Positions 35,468-44,380 of a DNA stretch of 64,000 nt are shown here, in pieces. Positions within the stretch are counted from its first letter, which is position 1. Every line of letters starts with the position of its first letter. The position numbers were made by a program, and so were the translations under genes. The DNA is from Bifidobacterium breve DSM 20213 = JCM 1192 (GTDB lineage: Bacteria > Actinomycetota > Actinomycetes > Actinomycetales > Bifidobacteriaceae), in the NCBI RefSeq assembly GCF_001025175.1, contig NZ_AP012324.1, forward strand, positions 1,426,001 through 1,490,000, written 5' to 3'. The notes beneath the pieces are model-generated. The model did not search any database, was not told where the DNA came from, and worked only from the letters and a program-made list of their open reading frames with translations.

Positions 35468-36280
35468 TCAGATGCCCTGCCAAGCCGGCTTGTGGGTGTA
35501 TGCGTAGCGGTAGTAGTCCTTGTGACGCAGGCGGCTCGCAGCCTCCTCGTCCACGATAATCGTGGCGTGCGGATGCATCTGCAGCGCGGAGGCCGGGCAG
35601 AATGCGGAGACGCCGCCTTCGACGGTCTCCTCGATGGCCTCGGCCTTGCCGGCGCCGAAGGCAAGTAGCACCAGATGGCGGGCCTTCATAATCGTGCCGA
35701 TGCCCTGCGTAATGCAGTGGGTCGGCACCTGGTTGATGTCGTTGTCAAAGAAGCGCGCGTTATCCACACGGGTCTGCTCCGCCAGAGTCTTGACGCGAGT
35801 ACCGGAAGCCAGCGAAGAGCCCGGCTCGTTGAAGCCCACATGGCCGTCCGTGCCAATACCCAGAATCTGCACGTCGATGCCGCCAGCGGCCTCGATGGCG
35901 CGATCGTAGGCAGGGCCGGCAAGCGCCACCTTGTCGCCATCCTCAAGCGGCGTGCCATTGAGCACGTCACCGGGCACGTGGACCTTGGACGGATCCAGGC
36001 CAAGAGGCTCCACCACGGTACGGTGGATGGTGGCATGGTAGGACTCGGGATGGGTCAGCGGCAGCCCGATATATTCGTCGAGCGCGTAGCCACTCACCTG
36101 GGAGACGTCGATCGACTCGTCATGCACGATCTTGGCAAGCGCCTGATAGGCTGCCAGCGGGCTGGAGCCAGTGGCCAGGCCCAGCACTGCGTTCGGCTTG
36201 GCTTTGATGAGATCGGCCACGCAACGGCCATAAATCTCGCCTGCTTCGGCTTCGTTCTTGACAATGATGATTTCCGGCAT
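35468..36280 (-). CDS. nagB: Glucosamine-6-phosphate deaminase
   Basis: Converts glucosamine-6-P to fructose-6-P and ammonia, delivering carbon to the bifid shunt. ATG 36280 has GGAGGA upstream; 270 residues. Visible: LGLATGSSPLAAYQAL, the catalytic-type SGYALDEYIGLPLTHPESYH, GIGTDGHVGFNEPGSS, and HCITQGIGTIMKARHLVLLA. It is first gene of nagB-nagA, divergent from the ROK regulator at 36617, which is the likely controller. Confidence 0.97.
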   Translation of the reverse strand: MPEIIIVKNEAEAGEIYGRCVADLIKAKPNAVLGLATGSSPLAAYQALAKIVHDESIDVSQVSGYALDEYIGLPLTHPESYHATIHRTVVEPLGLDPSKVHVPGDVLNGTPLEDGDKVALAGPAYDRAIEAAGGIDVQILGIGTDGHVGFNEPGSSLASGTRVKTLAEQTRVDNARFFDNDINQVPTHCITQGIGTIMKARHLVLLAFGAGKAEAIEETVEGGVSAFCPASALQMHPHATIIVDEEAASRLRHKDYYRYAYTHKPAWQGI

Positions 36281-36616
36281 AGGTATCTTCCTCCGTTCAT
36301 GAGGCCCGCTAGACACGGGCTTCTGCCCAAAGCCGCCCATCATGGTTCATGGCAACTTCTTTGTCACTTTCCACAATGTGCAATCCGATTATGTCGATGT
36401 TCGCATCAACCTAACCAGTTATTTGTTAATACTACTTACAATTATGGACGTACGGACACTCGGCGTTCCCAAACCAGAACAATCGAGTACACTGGAATGT
36501 ATTAGTGAAGTTCCCTAACAGATTCAACGCCGAGCGGAATCTCACATACCGTGTGGTTATATAGACATACAGCCGCCACGGCACATGCGCAGTCATCGTT
36601 CAGGCAGGAGGAATGT
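36281..36616. promoter_or_regulatory. Divergent nagB / nagR control region
   Basis: This 336-nt gene-free region holds the nagB SD at its left and an AGGAGG SD at 36606 for the regulator. Its middle (36410-36450) is A/T-rich and contains the imperfect inverted repeat TTGTTAA-TACTA-CTTACAA at 36423-36441, a candidate ROK-type operator. I cannot fix the promoters with confidence. Confidence 0.5.
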
Positions 36617-37741
36617 ATGTCGTATCCCGGTCTTGCCACCGCGACGGATGACCGTACCGCCAAAGCCTCCCCCGCCGATGTACGCCGCAAAAACCGTCAG
36701 CTCATTTTCGCCCTACTGTTTCCGACCAAACAGTATTCACGCGCCGAACTTGGCCGCCGCACCGGACTGAGCCGCGTGGCCGTGTCTGACGTGGTCGGCC
36801 AGATGCTCGAAGAAGGCCTATTGCGCGAAACCGGCCAGGCGCCCAGCGGCGGCAAGGGCAAACGAGGCACGCTGCTGAGCATAGACACCAACCGGCTGCG
36901 CATAATCAGCATTGATTTGACGCAGGAGCATCTGCTTCACGGCACGGTCACCAATCTGCTTGGACAACCGCTGCGCCACGCCGAAGTCACCTTGAATGCC
37001 GGAGCATATGTTTCCGTGGACATCATCATCGAACTCATCGAGAAGATGCTCGGCATGTCCGACGGCGAGGTCATCGGCATCGGCGTGTCCTCCCCCGGTG
37101 TGGTCGATGGCGGCGTAGTGCGATCCTCCACGATGCGCGGATGGCGCAATCTCGATTTGGCCACACCCATCAACGAGCATTTCGGCATCGACACCACCGT
37201 CAGCAATGACGCCACTAGTGCCATGCTCACCGAACGCTTCTTCGGCCAGGGCGGGCCGAATATGCTGTTCGTGCGGATGGACAGCGGCCTCGGTTCGGCG
37301 ATTCTGCTGAGCGACACCCCAGTCATCGGCGAACTGCATGCGGCGGGCGAAATCGGCCACATCTCCATCGACTTGAATGGTCCACTATGCCCATGCGGCA
37401 AACGTGGATGCCTGGAGACCATGATTTCCGCCGATGCGCTGAGAAAACAGATGGCCAACGTCGACGATGACGAGCGACAGGCAATACTCGCCCGCGCCGG
37501 ACGGTACCTCGGCCAGGCCTTGGCCATGCCCGCGGGCCTGTTGGATATGTCCGACGTCTGCATATTCGGGCAACCGGACATCATCAACACGACCTTCATC
37601 GACGCCGCCCAGGCCTATCTCGACGCCAGCACGTCATCGTCCTTCCACAAGCATACCGTGATCAGGCGCTGCGAATGTGGGCCGGACATCACCGTGCAGG
37701 GAGAAGCCATCGCCGTGCTGCTCCAGTATCTGGCCAAATAG
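36617..37741 (+). CDS. nagR: ROK-family transcriptional regulator (NagR/NagC-like)
   Basis: Winged-helix repressor with a ROK sugar-sensing domain, 374 residues. ATG 36617 is in frame with an AGGAGG 5 nt upstream. The HTH is around residues 25-85 (YSRAELGRRTGLSRVAVSDV), the ROK part has GIGVSSPGVVDGG and the zinc motif GPLCPCGKRGCLETM, with no strong ATP-binding DxGGT motif, so it is a regulator rather than a kinase. Divergent from nagB-nagA. In bifidobacteria a ROK regulator NagR is reported to govern GlcNAc and milk-oligosaccharide genes; this place fits it. Confidence 0.88.
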   Translation: MSYPGLATATDDRTAKASPADVRRKNRQLIFALLFPTKQYSRAELGRRTGLSRVAVSDVVGQMLEEGLLRETGQAPSGGKGKRGTLLSIDTNRLRIISIDLTQEHLLHGTVTNLLGQPLRHAEVTLNAGAYVSVDIIIELIEKMLGMSDGEVIGIGVSSPGVVDGGVVRSSTMRGWRNLDLATPINEHFGIDTTVSNDATSAMLTERFFGQGGPNMLFVRMDSGLGSAILLSDTPVIGELHAAGEIGHISIDLNGPLCPCGKRGCLETMISADALRKQMANVDDDERQAILARAGRYLGQALAMPAGLLDMSDVCIFGQPDIINTTFIDAAQAYLDASTSSSFHKHTVIRRCECGPDITVQGEAIAVLLQYLAK

Positions 37742-37768
37742 TCAGATAGCCAGCACCGGGTGGCAGCA

Positions 37769-38683
37769 CTATGCGGCCATAGCCGCTCCGATGGCCCCCA
37801 CCGGCTGCCCCGCTGGGGCCAGACGAAGCCGAGCCGGCAAATCCAGCGACTCCAAAAAGCGGCACTGTGATTCTCGACGACGCAGCTCAGCGGTAATTAC
37901 CTCAACCAACGGTTCGCCGGTTTTGGCCATACCGCCACCCAACACGATCAATCGGGGATCGACCGACTGAGCCAAAATCTGGATGGTGTCGCCAATGGCC
38001 CTCACCACCATATCCAGCACATCCACGGCCTTCGCCTCACGTCTGCTGGCGCAGCGAATCAAGTCGGGCATCGGCGGATCGGCGTTCGGCCACAACCTGC
38101 CCACCGCAGCCCCCGAGCACACGGTTTCCAGACACCCATACTGGCCGCAGGGGCACTTCAAACGATGCGGCTCAACCGGAATATGACCGATTTCGCCTGC
38201 GGCCCCACTATATCCATGCAGCAGCACCCCGTTCTGCACGATGCCCGCAGCCAGTCCGGTACCGAAATTCAGGAACGCGATGGTGCCGTCCAAGCCATCC
38301 GCACCTCCCAACAGCACTGCAGCACCCACTGCGGCAGCGTTGACATCGTTTTCCACATGCACCGGCACGCCTGCCAGTCTGGAGACTTCGGGGCCCATAT
38401 CCAACGAAACCACATCAAGATTCACGATGTTGCCCACGTGTCCGGTGGCGGAGTCGACCGTGCCCGGTGTGCCGATGCCGATTGCCGAGACCTCGTCAAA
38501 GCGGGTTCCCGCGGCCTGCCGCGCGACCGATACAATGTCCTCGACCACCGCAGCGTTACCATGACGTGCAGGGATTCTGGCGGAGTTCAGCACCGCGCCC
38601 GTTGCATCGACAAGCGCCGCCTCGATTTTGGTGCCACCCACATCAACACCAATCCTGAAATTGTTCACGGTGTTATCAGTCAT
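37769..38683 (-). CDS. ROK-family sugar kinase (GlcNAc/glucose kinase)
   Basis: ATP-dependent hexose kinase of 304 residues. The phosphate motif GVDVGGTKIEAALVD is at the N-terminus; GIGTPGTVDSATGHVGN, VENDVNAAAVGA with the catalytic Asp, the zinc-binding motif LKCPCGQYGCLETV and IVLGGGMAKTGEPL follow. No HTH domain. The neighbouring nag genes suggest GlcNAc kinase (NagK), and the fructose cluster to the right leaves glucokinase open. It is convergent with the regulator (27-nt gap). Confidence 0.88.
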   Translation of the reverse strand: MTDNTVNNFRIGVDVGGTKIEAALVDATGAVLNSARIPARHGNAAVVEDIVSVARQAAGTRFDEVSAIGIGTPGTVDSATGHVGNIVNLDVVSLDMGPEVSRLAGVPVHVENDVNAAAVGAAVLLGGADGLDGTIAFLNFGTGLAAGIVQNGVLLHGYSGAAGEIGHIPVEPHRLKCPCGQYGCLETVCSGAAVGRLWPNADPPMPDLIRCASRREAKAVDVLDMVVRAIGDTIQILAQSVDPRLIVLGGGMAKTGEPLVEVITAELRRRESQCRFLESLDLPARLRLAPAGQPVGAIGAAMAA

Positions 38684-38908
38684 TGCCTATCCCCCGTTCT
38701 TCGTCGAACAATATGCTTGGAATCAGTATGCATTTATGTATTGACAACTATCTTAACAAATTACAGAAAACCATGCGCCTCATACGCGACACGCCGAGAC
38801 ATAAGTTGATTGCGCGAATAGATTAACTACGTTAATATCTTAATCAAGTTCAGATTCAAAGACGAGCGGACGTTACCCAGGCAACGACGCGGGACAAAGG
38901 AGAATGAT
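38684..38908. promoter_or_regulatory. Divergent ROK kinase / ROK regulator control region
   Basis: A 225-nt A/T-rich gap. GATTAA at 38821-38826 and TTAATC at 38840-38845 form an inverted repeat centred 76 nt before the regulator start, a candidate autoregulatory operator. A TTGACA hexamer lies near 38739. AAAGGAG is the SD at 38896. Confidence 0.5.
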
Positions 38909-40123
38909 ATGGCAGACGATACTGCACGCGCCACTTCTCAGGCCAGCGTTTCCGAATCCAACCGCTCCCGCATCGTCAAGCATCTCTACCACAACGGCAT
39001 CAGCTCCCGCGCACAAATCGCCAAGGCCTTGGAACTCACGCCGGCCGCCATCACCAAGATCACCGCACGGCTTATCGAAGCCGGCATGATTGAAGAGACC
39101 GGCGACCTGGAAGGCTCCAAGAACCGCCGTTCCATCGGGCTGAAAATTGACACCGCTCGCTTCCGCGTCATTGGTGTCAAGTTCGCCCGTCCCCTCGTGC
39201 AAATCGGCGTGTTCGACCTGTGCGGCAATGCGCTCAGCACCGAAAACCTGCCCCCGGTGTACGACCACACCATCAGCGACACCATCACGGCCATCCACCA
39301 ACGCATCAGCGAGCTGCTTGATGACGATCCGTCCATCGTGGCCATCGGCATGGCCGTTCCCGGCCCTTACCTGCGCAACGTCGGCCACACCGCTGTGGTC
39401 TCCAGCATGCAAAGCTGGCGCAAAATCAACTTCATCAACGAATTTTCCACCGCGTTCCGAGTGCCCGTCTTCATCGAGCAGGATGCCCGCGCCGGCGCGC
39501 TGGCCCACTACCTGTTCGACCCCGCATTCCACACCAACGATTACCTCGCCTACTATCTGGTCGGCGAAGGCGTGGGACTTGGCGTCATCGACAATGGCCA
39601 CCTCGTCAACGGCGCGCAAGGCGCAGCCACCGAAATCGGCCATATCTCCGTTGATGTCAACGGCAAGCCCTGCGATTGCGGCAACGTCGGCTGCCTGGAA
39701 CGTTACTGCTCCGCCCCGGTCATCCATGACATGCTTATCGAGGACGGCTCGGTTATCCCGGACGCCTCAGACATGACCCATGCCGAAGCCGCCCGAGCCT
39801 TGTTCGCCAAAGCCAACGAAGGCAACGCCGCGGCCCAGTCCATGGTTCGCGAAGTGGCGCGGTATATCGGCTACGGCTGCATCACCATCTTCAACGCTTT
39901 CAATCCCGAACACATCATCATCGGCGACATCGTATCCGAGGCGGGCCATCTGCTGCTGGACACGGTTCGCGCCACGGTGGCCGAACGAGCCATCCCCGAA
40001 ATCAACGATTTCACCTCCATAACGCTCTCCACCCTACCGATTGACTCCACCGTCTGCGGAGCTGCGGCTGTGGCGGTCACCCAGTTTTTGGAACACCCCT
40101 CGGTGTTCTTCGACGTTTCCTGA
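38909..40123 (+). CDS. ROK-family transcriptional regulator beside fructokinase
   Basis: Repressor-type ROK protein of 404 residues. Residues 15-80 form a winged HTH (NRSRIVKHLYHNGISSRAQI, AITKITARLIEAGMIEETGD); the ROK domain has VIGVKFARPLVQIGVFDL, AIGMAVPGPYLRN, IEQDARAGALAHYL and the zinc motif KPCDCGNVGCLERYC. The GGT phosphate loop is replaced, so sugar sensing without phosphorylation is likely. It is 69 nt upstream of the fructokinase and probably regulates it and the permease remnant beyond. Confidence 0.88.
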   Translation: MADDTARATSQASVSESNRSRIVKHLYHNGISSRAQIAKALELTPAAITKITARLIEAGMIEETGDLEGSKNRRSIGLKIDTARFRVIGVKFARPLVQIGVFDLCGNALSTENLPPVYDHTISDTITAIHQRISELLDDDPSIVAIGMAVPGPYLRNVGHTAVVSSMQSWRKINFINEFSTAFRVPVFIEQDARAGALAHYLFDPAFHTNDYLAYYLVGEGVGLGVIDNGHLVNGAQGAATEIGHISVDVNGKPCDCGNVGCLERYCSAPVIHDMLIEDGSVIPDASDMTHAEAARALFAKANEGNAAAQSMVREVARYIGYGCITIFNAFNPEHIIIGDIVSEAGHLLLDTVRATVAERAIPEINDFTSITLSTLPIDSTVCGAAAVAVTQFLEHPSVFFDVS

Positions 40124-40192
40124 CCGAAGCGCCGACCAGAGATTTCCATACGAAATCAGTAATCAGAGAAACCATAAGGAAAGGAACCAACC

Positions 40193-41089
40193 ATGACTAC
40201 CCCGATCGTTCTGAGCCTTGGCGAACTGCTGTGGGATATGCTGCCGGGCGGCAAGCGAGCCGGCGGCGCCCCTGTCAACTTCGCCTACCACGCGATGAAG
40301 AACGGCACCGAAGGCTGGGCTATCAGCGCGGTCGGTGAGGATGAGCTCGGCGACGAGCTGATCGCCAAGGCCGACGAAGCCGGCATCAACACCGTTATCC
40401 AGCGCAACGCTTGGCCGACTTCCACCGTCGAGGTCGCCCTGAAGAACGGTATCCCGGAGTACACCATCGTCAAGGGCGTGGCCTGGGATCACATTCTGTA
40501 CACCCGCCAGCTCATCAATGTTGTTTCCAAGGCCGACGCCGTCTGCTTCGGCACCCTGGCCCTGCGCTCCCCCGAATCGCACGCCACCATCACCGAGCTG
40601 CTCAAGCACACCAAGCCGGGCGCGATGAAGTTTTTCGACATCAACCTGCGCGGCGACCACTACTCCAAGGAACTCATCGAGGAGCTGCTCAAGGCCGCCA
40701 CCGTATTCAAGATCAACGACGAAGAGCTCCTGCTGCTGCGCGACATGTTCGATATTCGCGGCACCTCCGGCGAGGATGCCTCCCGCTGGTTCCTGGACGA
40801 GTTCGATCTCGATTACGTGATTCTGACCGCTGGCTCCGCCTACTCCACCATCATGTCCCGCAAGGGCGAGGTCTCCACTCTGGACACCCCGCATGTCGAG
40901 GTGGTCGACACCGTCGGCGCCGGCGACTCCTTCTCCGGCACGTTCACCGCTCGCACTCTGCTCGGCGACTCGCTGGCCGACGCTCACCGCAAGGCCGTCA
41001 ACACCGCCGCCTTCGTGTGCACTCAGGCCGGCGCTTGGCCGGAGTATCCGGCTGAGATGCCTGACTACCTCGTTGCCGCAGGCAAGTAA
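40193..41089 (+). CDS. frk: Fructokinase (PfkB/ribokinase family)
   Basis: Phosphorylates fructose at C6 with ATP; 298 residues. LSLGELLWDMLPGGKRAGGA opens the protein with the substrate GG motif, ISAVGEDELGDELI follows, and the PfkB signature with the anionic hole and catalytic Asp is DTVGAGDSFSGTFTARTL near 240. SD AAAGGAA is upstream. Codon use is highly biased, as in gap, so expression is likely high. B. longum has a described ATP-dependent Frk for fructose catabolism; its neighbours there match in my memory. Confidence 0.92.
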   Translation: MTTPIVLSLGELLWDMLPGGKRAGGAPVNFAYHAMKNGTEGWAISAVGEDELGDELIAKADEAGINTVIQRNAWPTSTVEVALKNGIPEYTIVKGVAWDHILYTRQLINVVSKADAVCFGTLALRSPESHATITELLKHTKPGAMKFFDINLRGDHYSKELIEELLKAATVFKINDEELLLLRDMFDIRGTSGEDASRWFLDEFDLDYVILTAGSAYSTIMSRKGEVSTLDTPHVEVVDTVGAGDSFSGTFTARTLLGDSLADAHRKAVNTAAFVCTQAGAWPEYPAEMPDYLVAAGK

Positions 41090-41284
41090 GCCTTCGGCAA
41101 CACCGACCAATAGGCCATACTTTTCCAGCCTTTTTCGGCTCATGCTCACGCTGGGACAATGACGTTCCGGCACTCGCCAGACCCTGTCTCCCGGCGTGAG
41201 CCATGCCCAAAAACAGGTGATTGATAACTGAATATCGATTAGCGATTCATTGTCTCATTGCAGTAAAGAAAAAGGGAATTCAAA

Positions 41285-42317
41285 ATGAGCAACGAAACCA
41301 CCAAGACCGGCAACGCCGGCCTCGTAAAATCGCGCCTGTGATGTTCGCGTTCTTCGTCATGGGCTTCGTCGATCTGGTCGGCACCGCACGTCTGGTGCTA
41401 ATCGTCATCTCTTTCGCCTTCCTCGGTATCGGCAACACCTTGATGCAGGTGTCTCTGAACCCGCTGCTCACCGTGTTCGTCAAGGGCGACAAACTCGCCT
41501 CCACGCTGACGCTCGGCCAGTTCGTCAAGGCCTTCGACTCCCTGTTCGCCCCATACATCGCCATCTGGGGCGCCACCAAGCTCGGCATGTGGTGGATCCT
41601 GTTTGTGATCTACCTGGTCGTCGGCATCATCGGTTACGCGCTGCTCGCCTTCGACAAAATCGATGAGCCCGCCCCGACGCCGGTACCACCACCATCGGCC
41701 GCTGTTTCAAGCTTCTGTTCTCCGACCACATCGTGTTCCTGTACTTCCTCGGCATCGTAGCCCACGTGGGCGTGGACGTCGGCATCAACGCCCAGGCCCC
41801 GCGCATCCTCACCGAACACACCGGCGACACCTTCACCGAAATCGCCGCCACCGCCACCATGGTCTACTTCATCGCCCGTATGATCGGCTGCTTCACCGGC
41901 GGTATCGTGCTCTCGAAGATCTCCAACCACGTCGGCATCCCGGTGTGCGGCATCATCATGACCGCCTCCGCCGTGTGCTTCGCCATCTTCTGCTCGATCA
42001 CTTCCAACCCGCCGGTCGCCTTGTTCTGGGTGGCTGTGGCTCTGGTCGGCTTCGGTAACTCCAACGCGTTCTTGCTCTTCCTCTCCCACGCCCTGATGTA
42101 CCGCCCGGAGCGCCAGAACGAGATTTCCGGCCTGATGTTCATGAACCTGATCGGCGGCGCCATCTTCCCGCCCATCATGGGTGCCCTGGCTGATGCCATG
42201 AACGCCCAGCTCGGCACCATCATCGTGATGGCCGTTGGCTGCCTGTACGTGCTGGTCATCGGCGTTGGCTACAAGGCCATCATCGAAGGCAAGAAGGCCG
42301 CTCAGGTCGAGGCCTGA
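41285..42317 (+). pseudogene. Broken FucP/glucose-galactose-type MFS permease
   Basis: The start is intact (AAGGGA SD, MSNETTKTGNAGLVK), but the frame hits TGA at 41339. One base out of frame, sequence continues PVMFAFFVMGFVDLVGTA and then jumps to RLVLIVISFAFLGIGNTLMQ, leaving out about two helices. Near 41670-41735 the frame changes again, and FLYFLGIVAHVGVDVGINAQ to EGKKAAQVEA completes the normal C-terminal half. So there are two frameshifts and one internal deletion in a permease of the FHS family (L-fucose, glucose, fructose or galactose). Placement after frk suggests it once imported fructose. The start codon and codon bias survive, so decay is recent. Confidence 0.85.
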
Positions 42318-42915
42318 TAATTTGGCCCGCGTTGGCGGGGTTTGCCTCAGCAGATAAACGACAAGCCCTGTACGAATCACGCTCATGGTTCGTACAGGGC
42401 TTTTGCATGCGCACTTGGCACTTGGCACAGTGCACGCCACCTGGCATATCGATTTCGGTATCGATGATGATGGTCACCGGCCCATCATTGACCAAGCCAA
42501 CCCGCATATGCGCGCCGAACCTACCTTCTTTGACCGGCACTCCCCCGGAGCGTAGCGCCTCATTGAACTTGATCCATGTAATATCGGCGTGCTCCGGCTT
42601 GCCCGCCTTGATGAAGCTCGGGCGGTTGCCTTTGCGCACATCGGCAAACAATGTGAACTGCGAGATGGAGAGAATCTCACCGCCGATGTCCTGAATCGAG
42701 CGGTTCATTTTGCCCTGCTCATCTTCGAATACCCGCAGATTGAGGATCTTGTGAGTCAACCACGCAATCTGCTGGTCACCATCCTCATCGGTCACACCCA
42801 CCAGAATCATGAATCCCGGACCAATCTGCTGGGGCTCAAATGTAGGGTCCAATGTGCCCAACTCATTGATCACGTCCACGGATGCTTCAGATACTCGTTG
42901 CACTACAACTCTCAT
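42280..42915 (-). CDS. dtd: D-aminoacyl-tRNA deacylase with C-terminal extension
   Basis: Hydrolyses D-aminoacyl-tRNAs. The core is clear: MRVVVQRVSEASVDV, GFMILVGVTDEDGDQ, the catalytic stretch SISQFTLFADVRKGNRPSF and VGLVNDGPVTIII. A DTD protein normally ends near there (about 150 residues), but this frame continues another 45 or more residues (to 211), through a strong terminator hairpin at 42363 and 38 nt into the permease remnant. The extension has a Cys pair (HCAKCQ) and then no family likeness, so the natural stop may have been lost, or the frame altered, in this strain. Confidence 0.9.
   Translation of the reverse strand: MRVVVQRVSEASVDVINELGTLDPTFEPQQIGPGFMILVGVTDEDGDQQIAWLTHKILNLRVFEDEQGKMNRSIQDIGGEILSISQFTLFADVRKGNRPSFIKAGKPEHADITWIKFNEALRSGGVPVKEGRFGAHMRVGLVNDGPVTIIIDTEIDMPGGVHCAKCQVRMQKPCTNHERDSYRACRLSAEANPANAGQIIRPRPERPSCLR
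42363..42402. terminator. Hairpin between permease remnant and dtd
   Basis: Perfect 14-bp stem AAGCCCTGTACGAA/TTCGTACAGGGCTT with a 12-nt loop. On the plus strand TTTT follows it. It lies inside the extended dtd frame. Confidence 0.8.
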
Positions 42916-42938
42916 GACTCCCTACAGTAGCAACAAAA

Positions 42939-42968
42939 AAGCGCCGTTCCCTTACGGAAACGACGCTT
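42939..42968 (-). terminator. Terminator downstream of the tRNA-like 3' end
   Basis: AAGCGtCGTTtCC pairs with GGgAACGgCGCTT (two mismatches) and, on the minus strand, TTTTTT follows. It is the host terminator of the RNA gene whose 3' end is at 42973. Confidence 0.8.
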
Positions 42969-42972
42969 GTCT

Positions 42973-43020
42973 TGGTGGAGTCGCGGGGAATCGAACCCCG
43001 TACGGTCTTGTCTTAAAAAC
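42973..43020 (-). ncRNA. ssrA: 3'-terminal tRNA-like fragment, probably of ssrA (tmRNA); prophage attachment site
   Basis: On the minus strand a T-arm (CGGGG TTCGATT CCCCG) is followed by the acceptor strand CGACTCC and an encoded ACCA, then the host terminator. No D-arm, anticodon arm or 5' acceptor strand lies upstream; the sequence runs into the phage integrase region. The base before the T-stem is A, unlike tRNA position 48, and ACTCCACCA resembles tmRNA ends, so tmRNA is favoured over a tRNA. This is the host 3' piece displaced by integration; the restored gene should lie beyond the far prophage end, outside the window. Confidence 0.6.
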
Positions 43021-43123
43021 GTTGAAAACATGCGGTTTTTAAACGTTTATTGCGTTTTTTGCCCACATTTTGCCCACGTGTCACCAGACCATTGGCAGTC
43101 CGAGGCATTGGCGCGCCCACCGC

Positions 43124-44254
43124 TCAAGCCGCCAGACTCCTACCCTCACCAATCGCCCGCACCAGCAATCCATCCATCGCATCGCCGACGGCATCCAAAT
43201 CATCGTCGAACAGATCCGCATACACGTCCAAGGTCATGGTCGCGCTCTTATGCCCCAGCTGCCTTTGCACCGCCTTGACATTCGCGCCGGCATGCACCAG
43301 CAACGACGCGCACGTATGCCGCAGGTCGTGGATCGTCATCGAGTCCGCGATCTCGTCACCGAGACTGCGCTTCTTCGCCCAGTAAAACCAGCTCGACGTG
43401 CTGCAGGGCCCGTGCGTCTTCCGCAGATACGAACCGGTGCGCCTGTCGGGAAAAAGCAGGTCGGACTGCCGACGGCCATCGCAGGCCTCCTCAAGGCATG
43501 ACTGCAGCATGCGCGGGAAGATGACGGTGCGCTCCTCCCCTGTCTTCGGTGCGTCCACCACGATCTGATGATTGACCTCGGTGGCGGACCTGCGCACATG
43601 GATGCGCTGCCTGTCGAGATCCACGTCACCGACCTGCAGGCCCACCAATTCGCCCCAGCGCAGACCACACAATCCAAGCGTGAGCACTATCGGCCTGCGC
43701 CAGTCCGAGGCGTCGGCCAGTGCCAGCAATTGGTCGATCGAAAGATAGACGTGCTTCTTCCTCCGCTTGCGCGGCAATTCGAGACCATCACAAGGATTGT
43801 CGTGTATGCACTTGTCGGCCTTGGCTTTTGCGAGCAGTGCGCGGAGGATGCCTTCGGCGCGGAGCACGACGCTCGCGCTTTTCGATTCGGCCAGTGCGCT
43901 GACCCACATCTGCACTTCGTCGTGGGTGATGGACTGGACCTCGCGCATGCCCCATTTCGGTGCCACGTGCACGCGCCAAGCCCGTTCCAGCGTCTCGATG
44001 TAGCTTGGTTTGGCCTTGGTCTTTTTGGCGGCCAGCCATGGCTCCCATAAGTCTTCGACCAAGCGTCTTCCGGCCTGTGGGTCGATGTATGCTCCGACGC
44101 TTTTCGCGGTGGTCACGTTGGCCGCGCCCCATGCGTCGGCGTCCATCTTGCGGCGGAATCCTCTTTTGCCTGTGGGCGTGCCGTCCGGCTTACGGTAGCG
44201 CACTTCGTAGCGTTTGCCGCTTTTCGTCGCGTATTGGCGGATTGTGTAGGCCAT
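43124..44254 (-). CDS. int: Phage integrase (tyrosine recombinase)
   Basis: Catalyses prophage integration, 376 residues. An N-terminal AP2-like arm-binding part (IRQYATKSGKRYEVRYRKPD) precedes the SAM-like core-binding domain (AAKKTKAKPSYIETLERAWR) and the catalytic domain with Arg in LGLCGLRWGELVGLQ, HDLRHTCASLL, GH in QRQLGHKSATMTLDVY and the terminal Tyr. It ends about 100 nt from the tRNA-like att fragment, the usual arrangement. Divergent from the small plus-strand cassette at 44381. It is the left boundary gene of the prophage. Confidence 0.96.
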   Translation of the reverse strand: MAYTIRQYATKSGKRYEVRYRKPDGTPTGKRGFRRKMDADAWGAANVTTAKSVGAYIDPQAGRRLVEDLWEPWLAAKKTKAKPSYIETLERAWRVHVAPKWGMREVQSITHDEVQMWVSALAESKSASVVLRAEGILRALLAKAKADKCIHDNPCDGLELPRKRRKKHVYLSIDQLLALADASDWRRPIVLTLGLCGLRWGELVGLQVGDVDLDRQRIHVRRSATEVNHQIVVDAPKTGEERTVIFPRMLQSCLEEACDGRRQSDLLFPDRRTGSYLRKTHGPCSTSSWFYWAKKRSLGDEIADSMTIHDLRHTCASLLVHAGANVKAVQRQLGHKSATMTLDVYADLFDDDLDAVGDAMDGLLVRAIGEGRSLAA

Positions 44255-44324
44255 GCTCGCCCCTTCGTTTGCGTGGCATCAAGTCTATCAATCCGTTGAT
44301 TTTTTCTGTTTTTCGTGTTTCGGC

Positions 44325-44356
44325 TTGCGTTACTTTATTTACTGTGCTAATATAGT
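44325..44356 (+). promoter_or_regulatory. Promoter of the plus-strand prophage cassette
   Basis: TTGCGT (44325-44330), a 17-nt spacer and TAATAT (44348-44353, or TATAGT 44351-44356) precede an excellent SD (AAAGGAGGTG, 44368-44377). It drives the only plus-strand genes of the visible prophage. Confidence 0.65.
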
Positions 44357-44380
44357 TTATATCAAGGAAAGGAGGTGAAC

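Noticed and set aside
42973..43040. A complete tRNA at the attachment site
   Set aside because: Only the T-arm, 3' acceptor strand and CCA are present; nothing upstream pairs with the acceptor strand.
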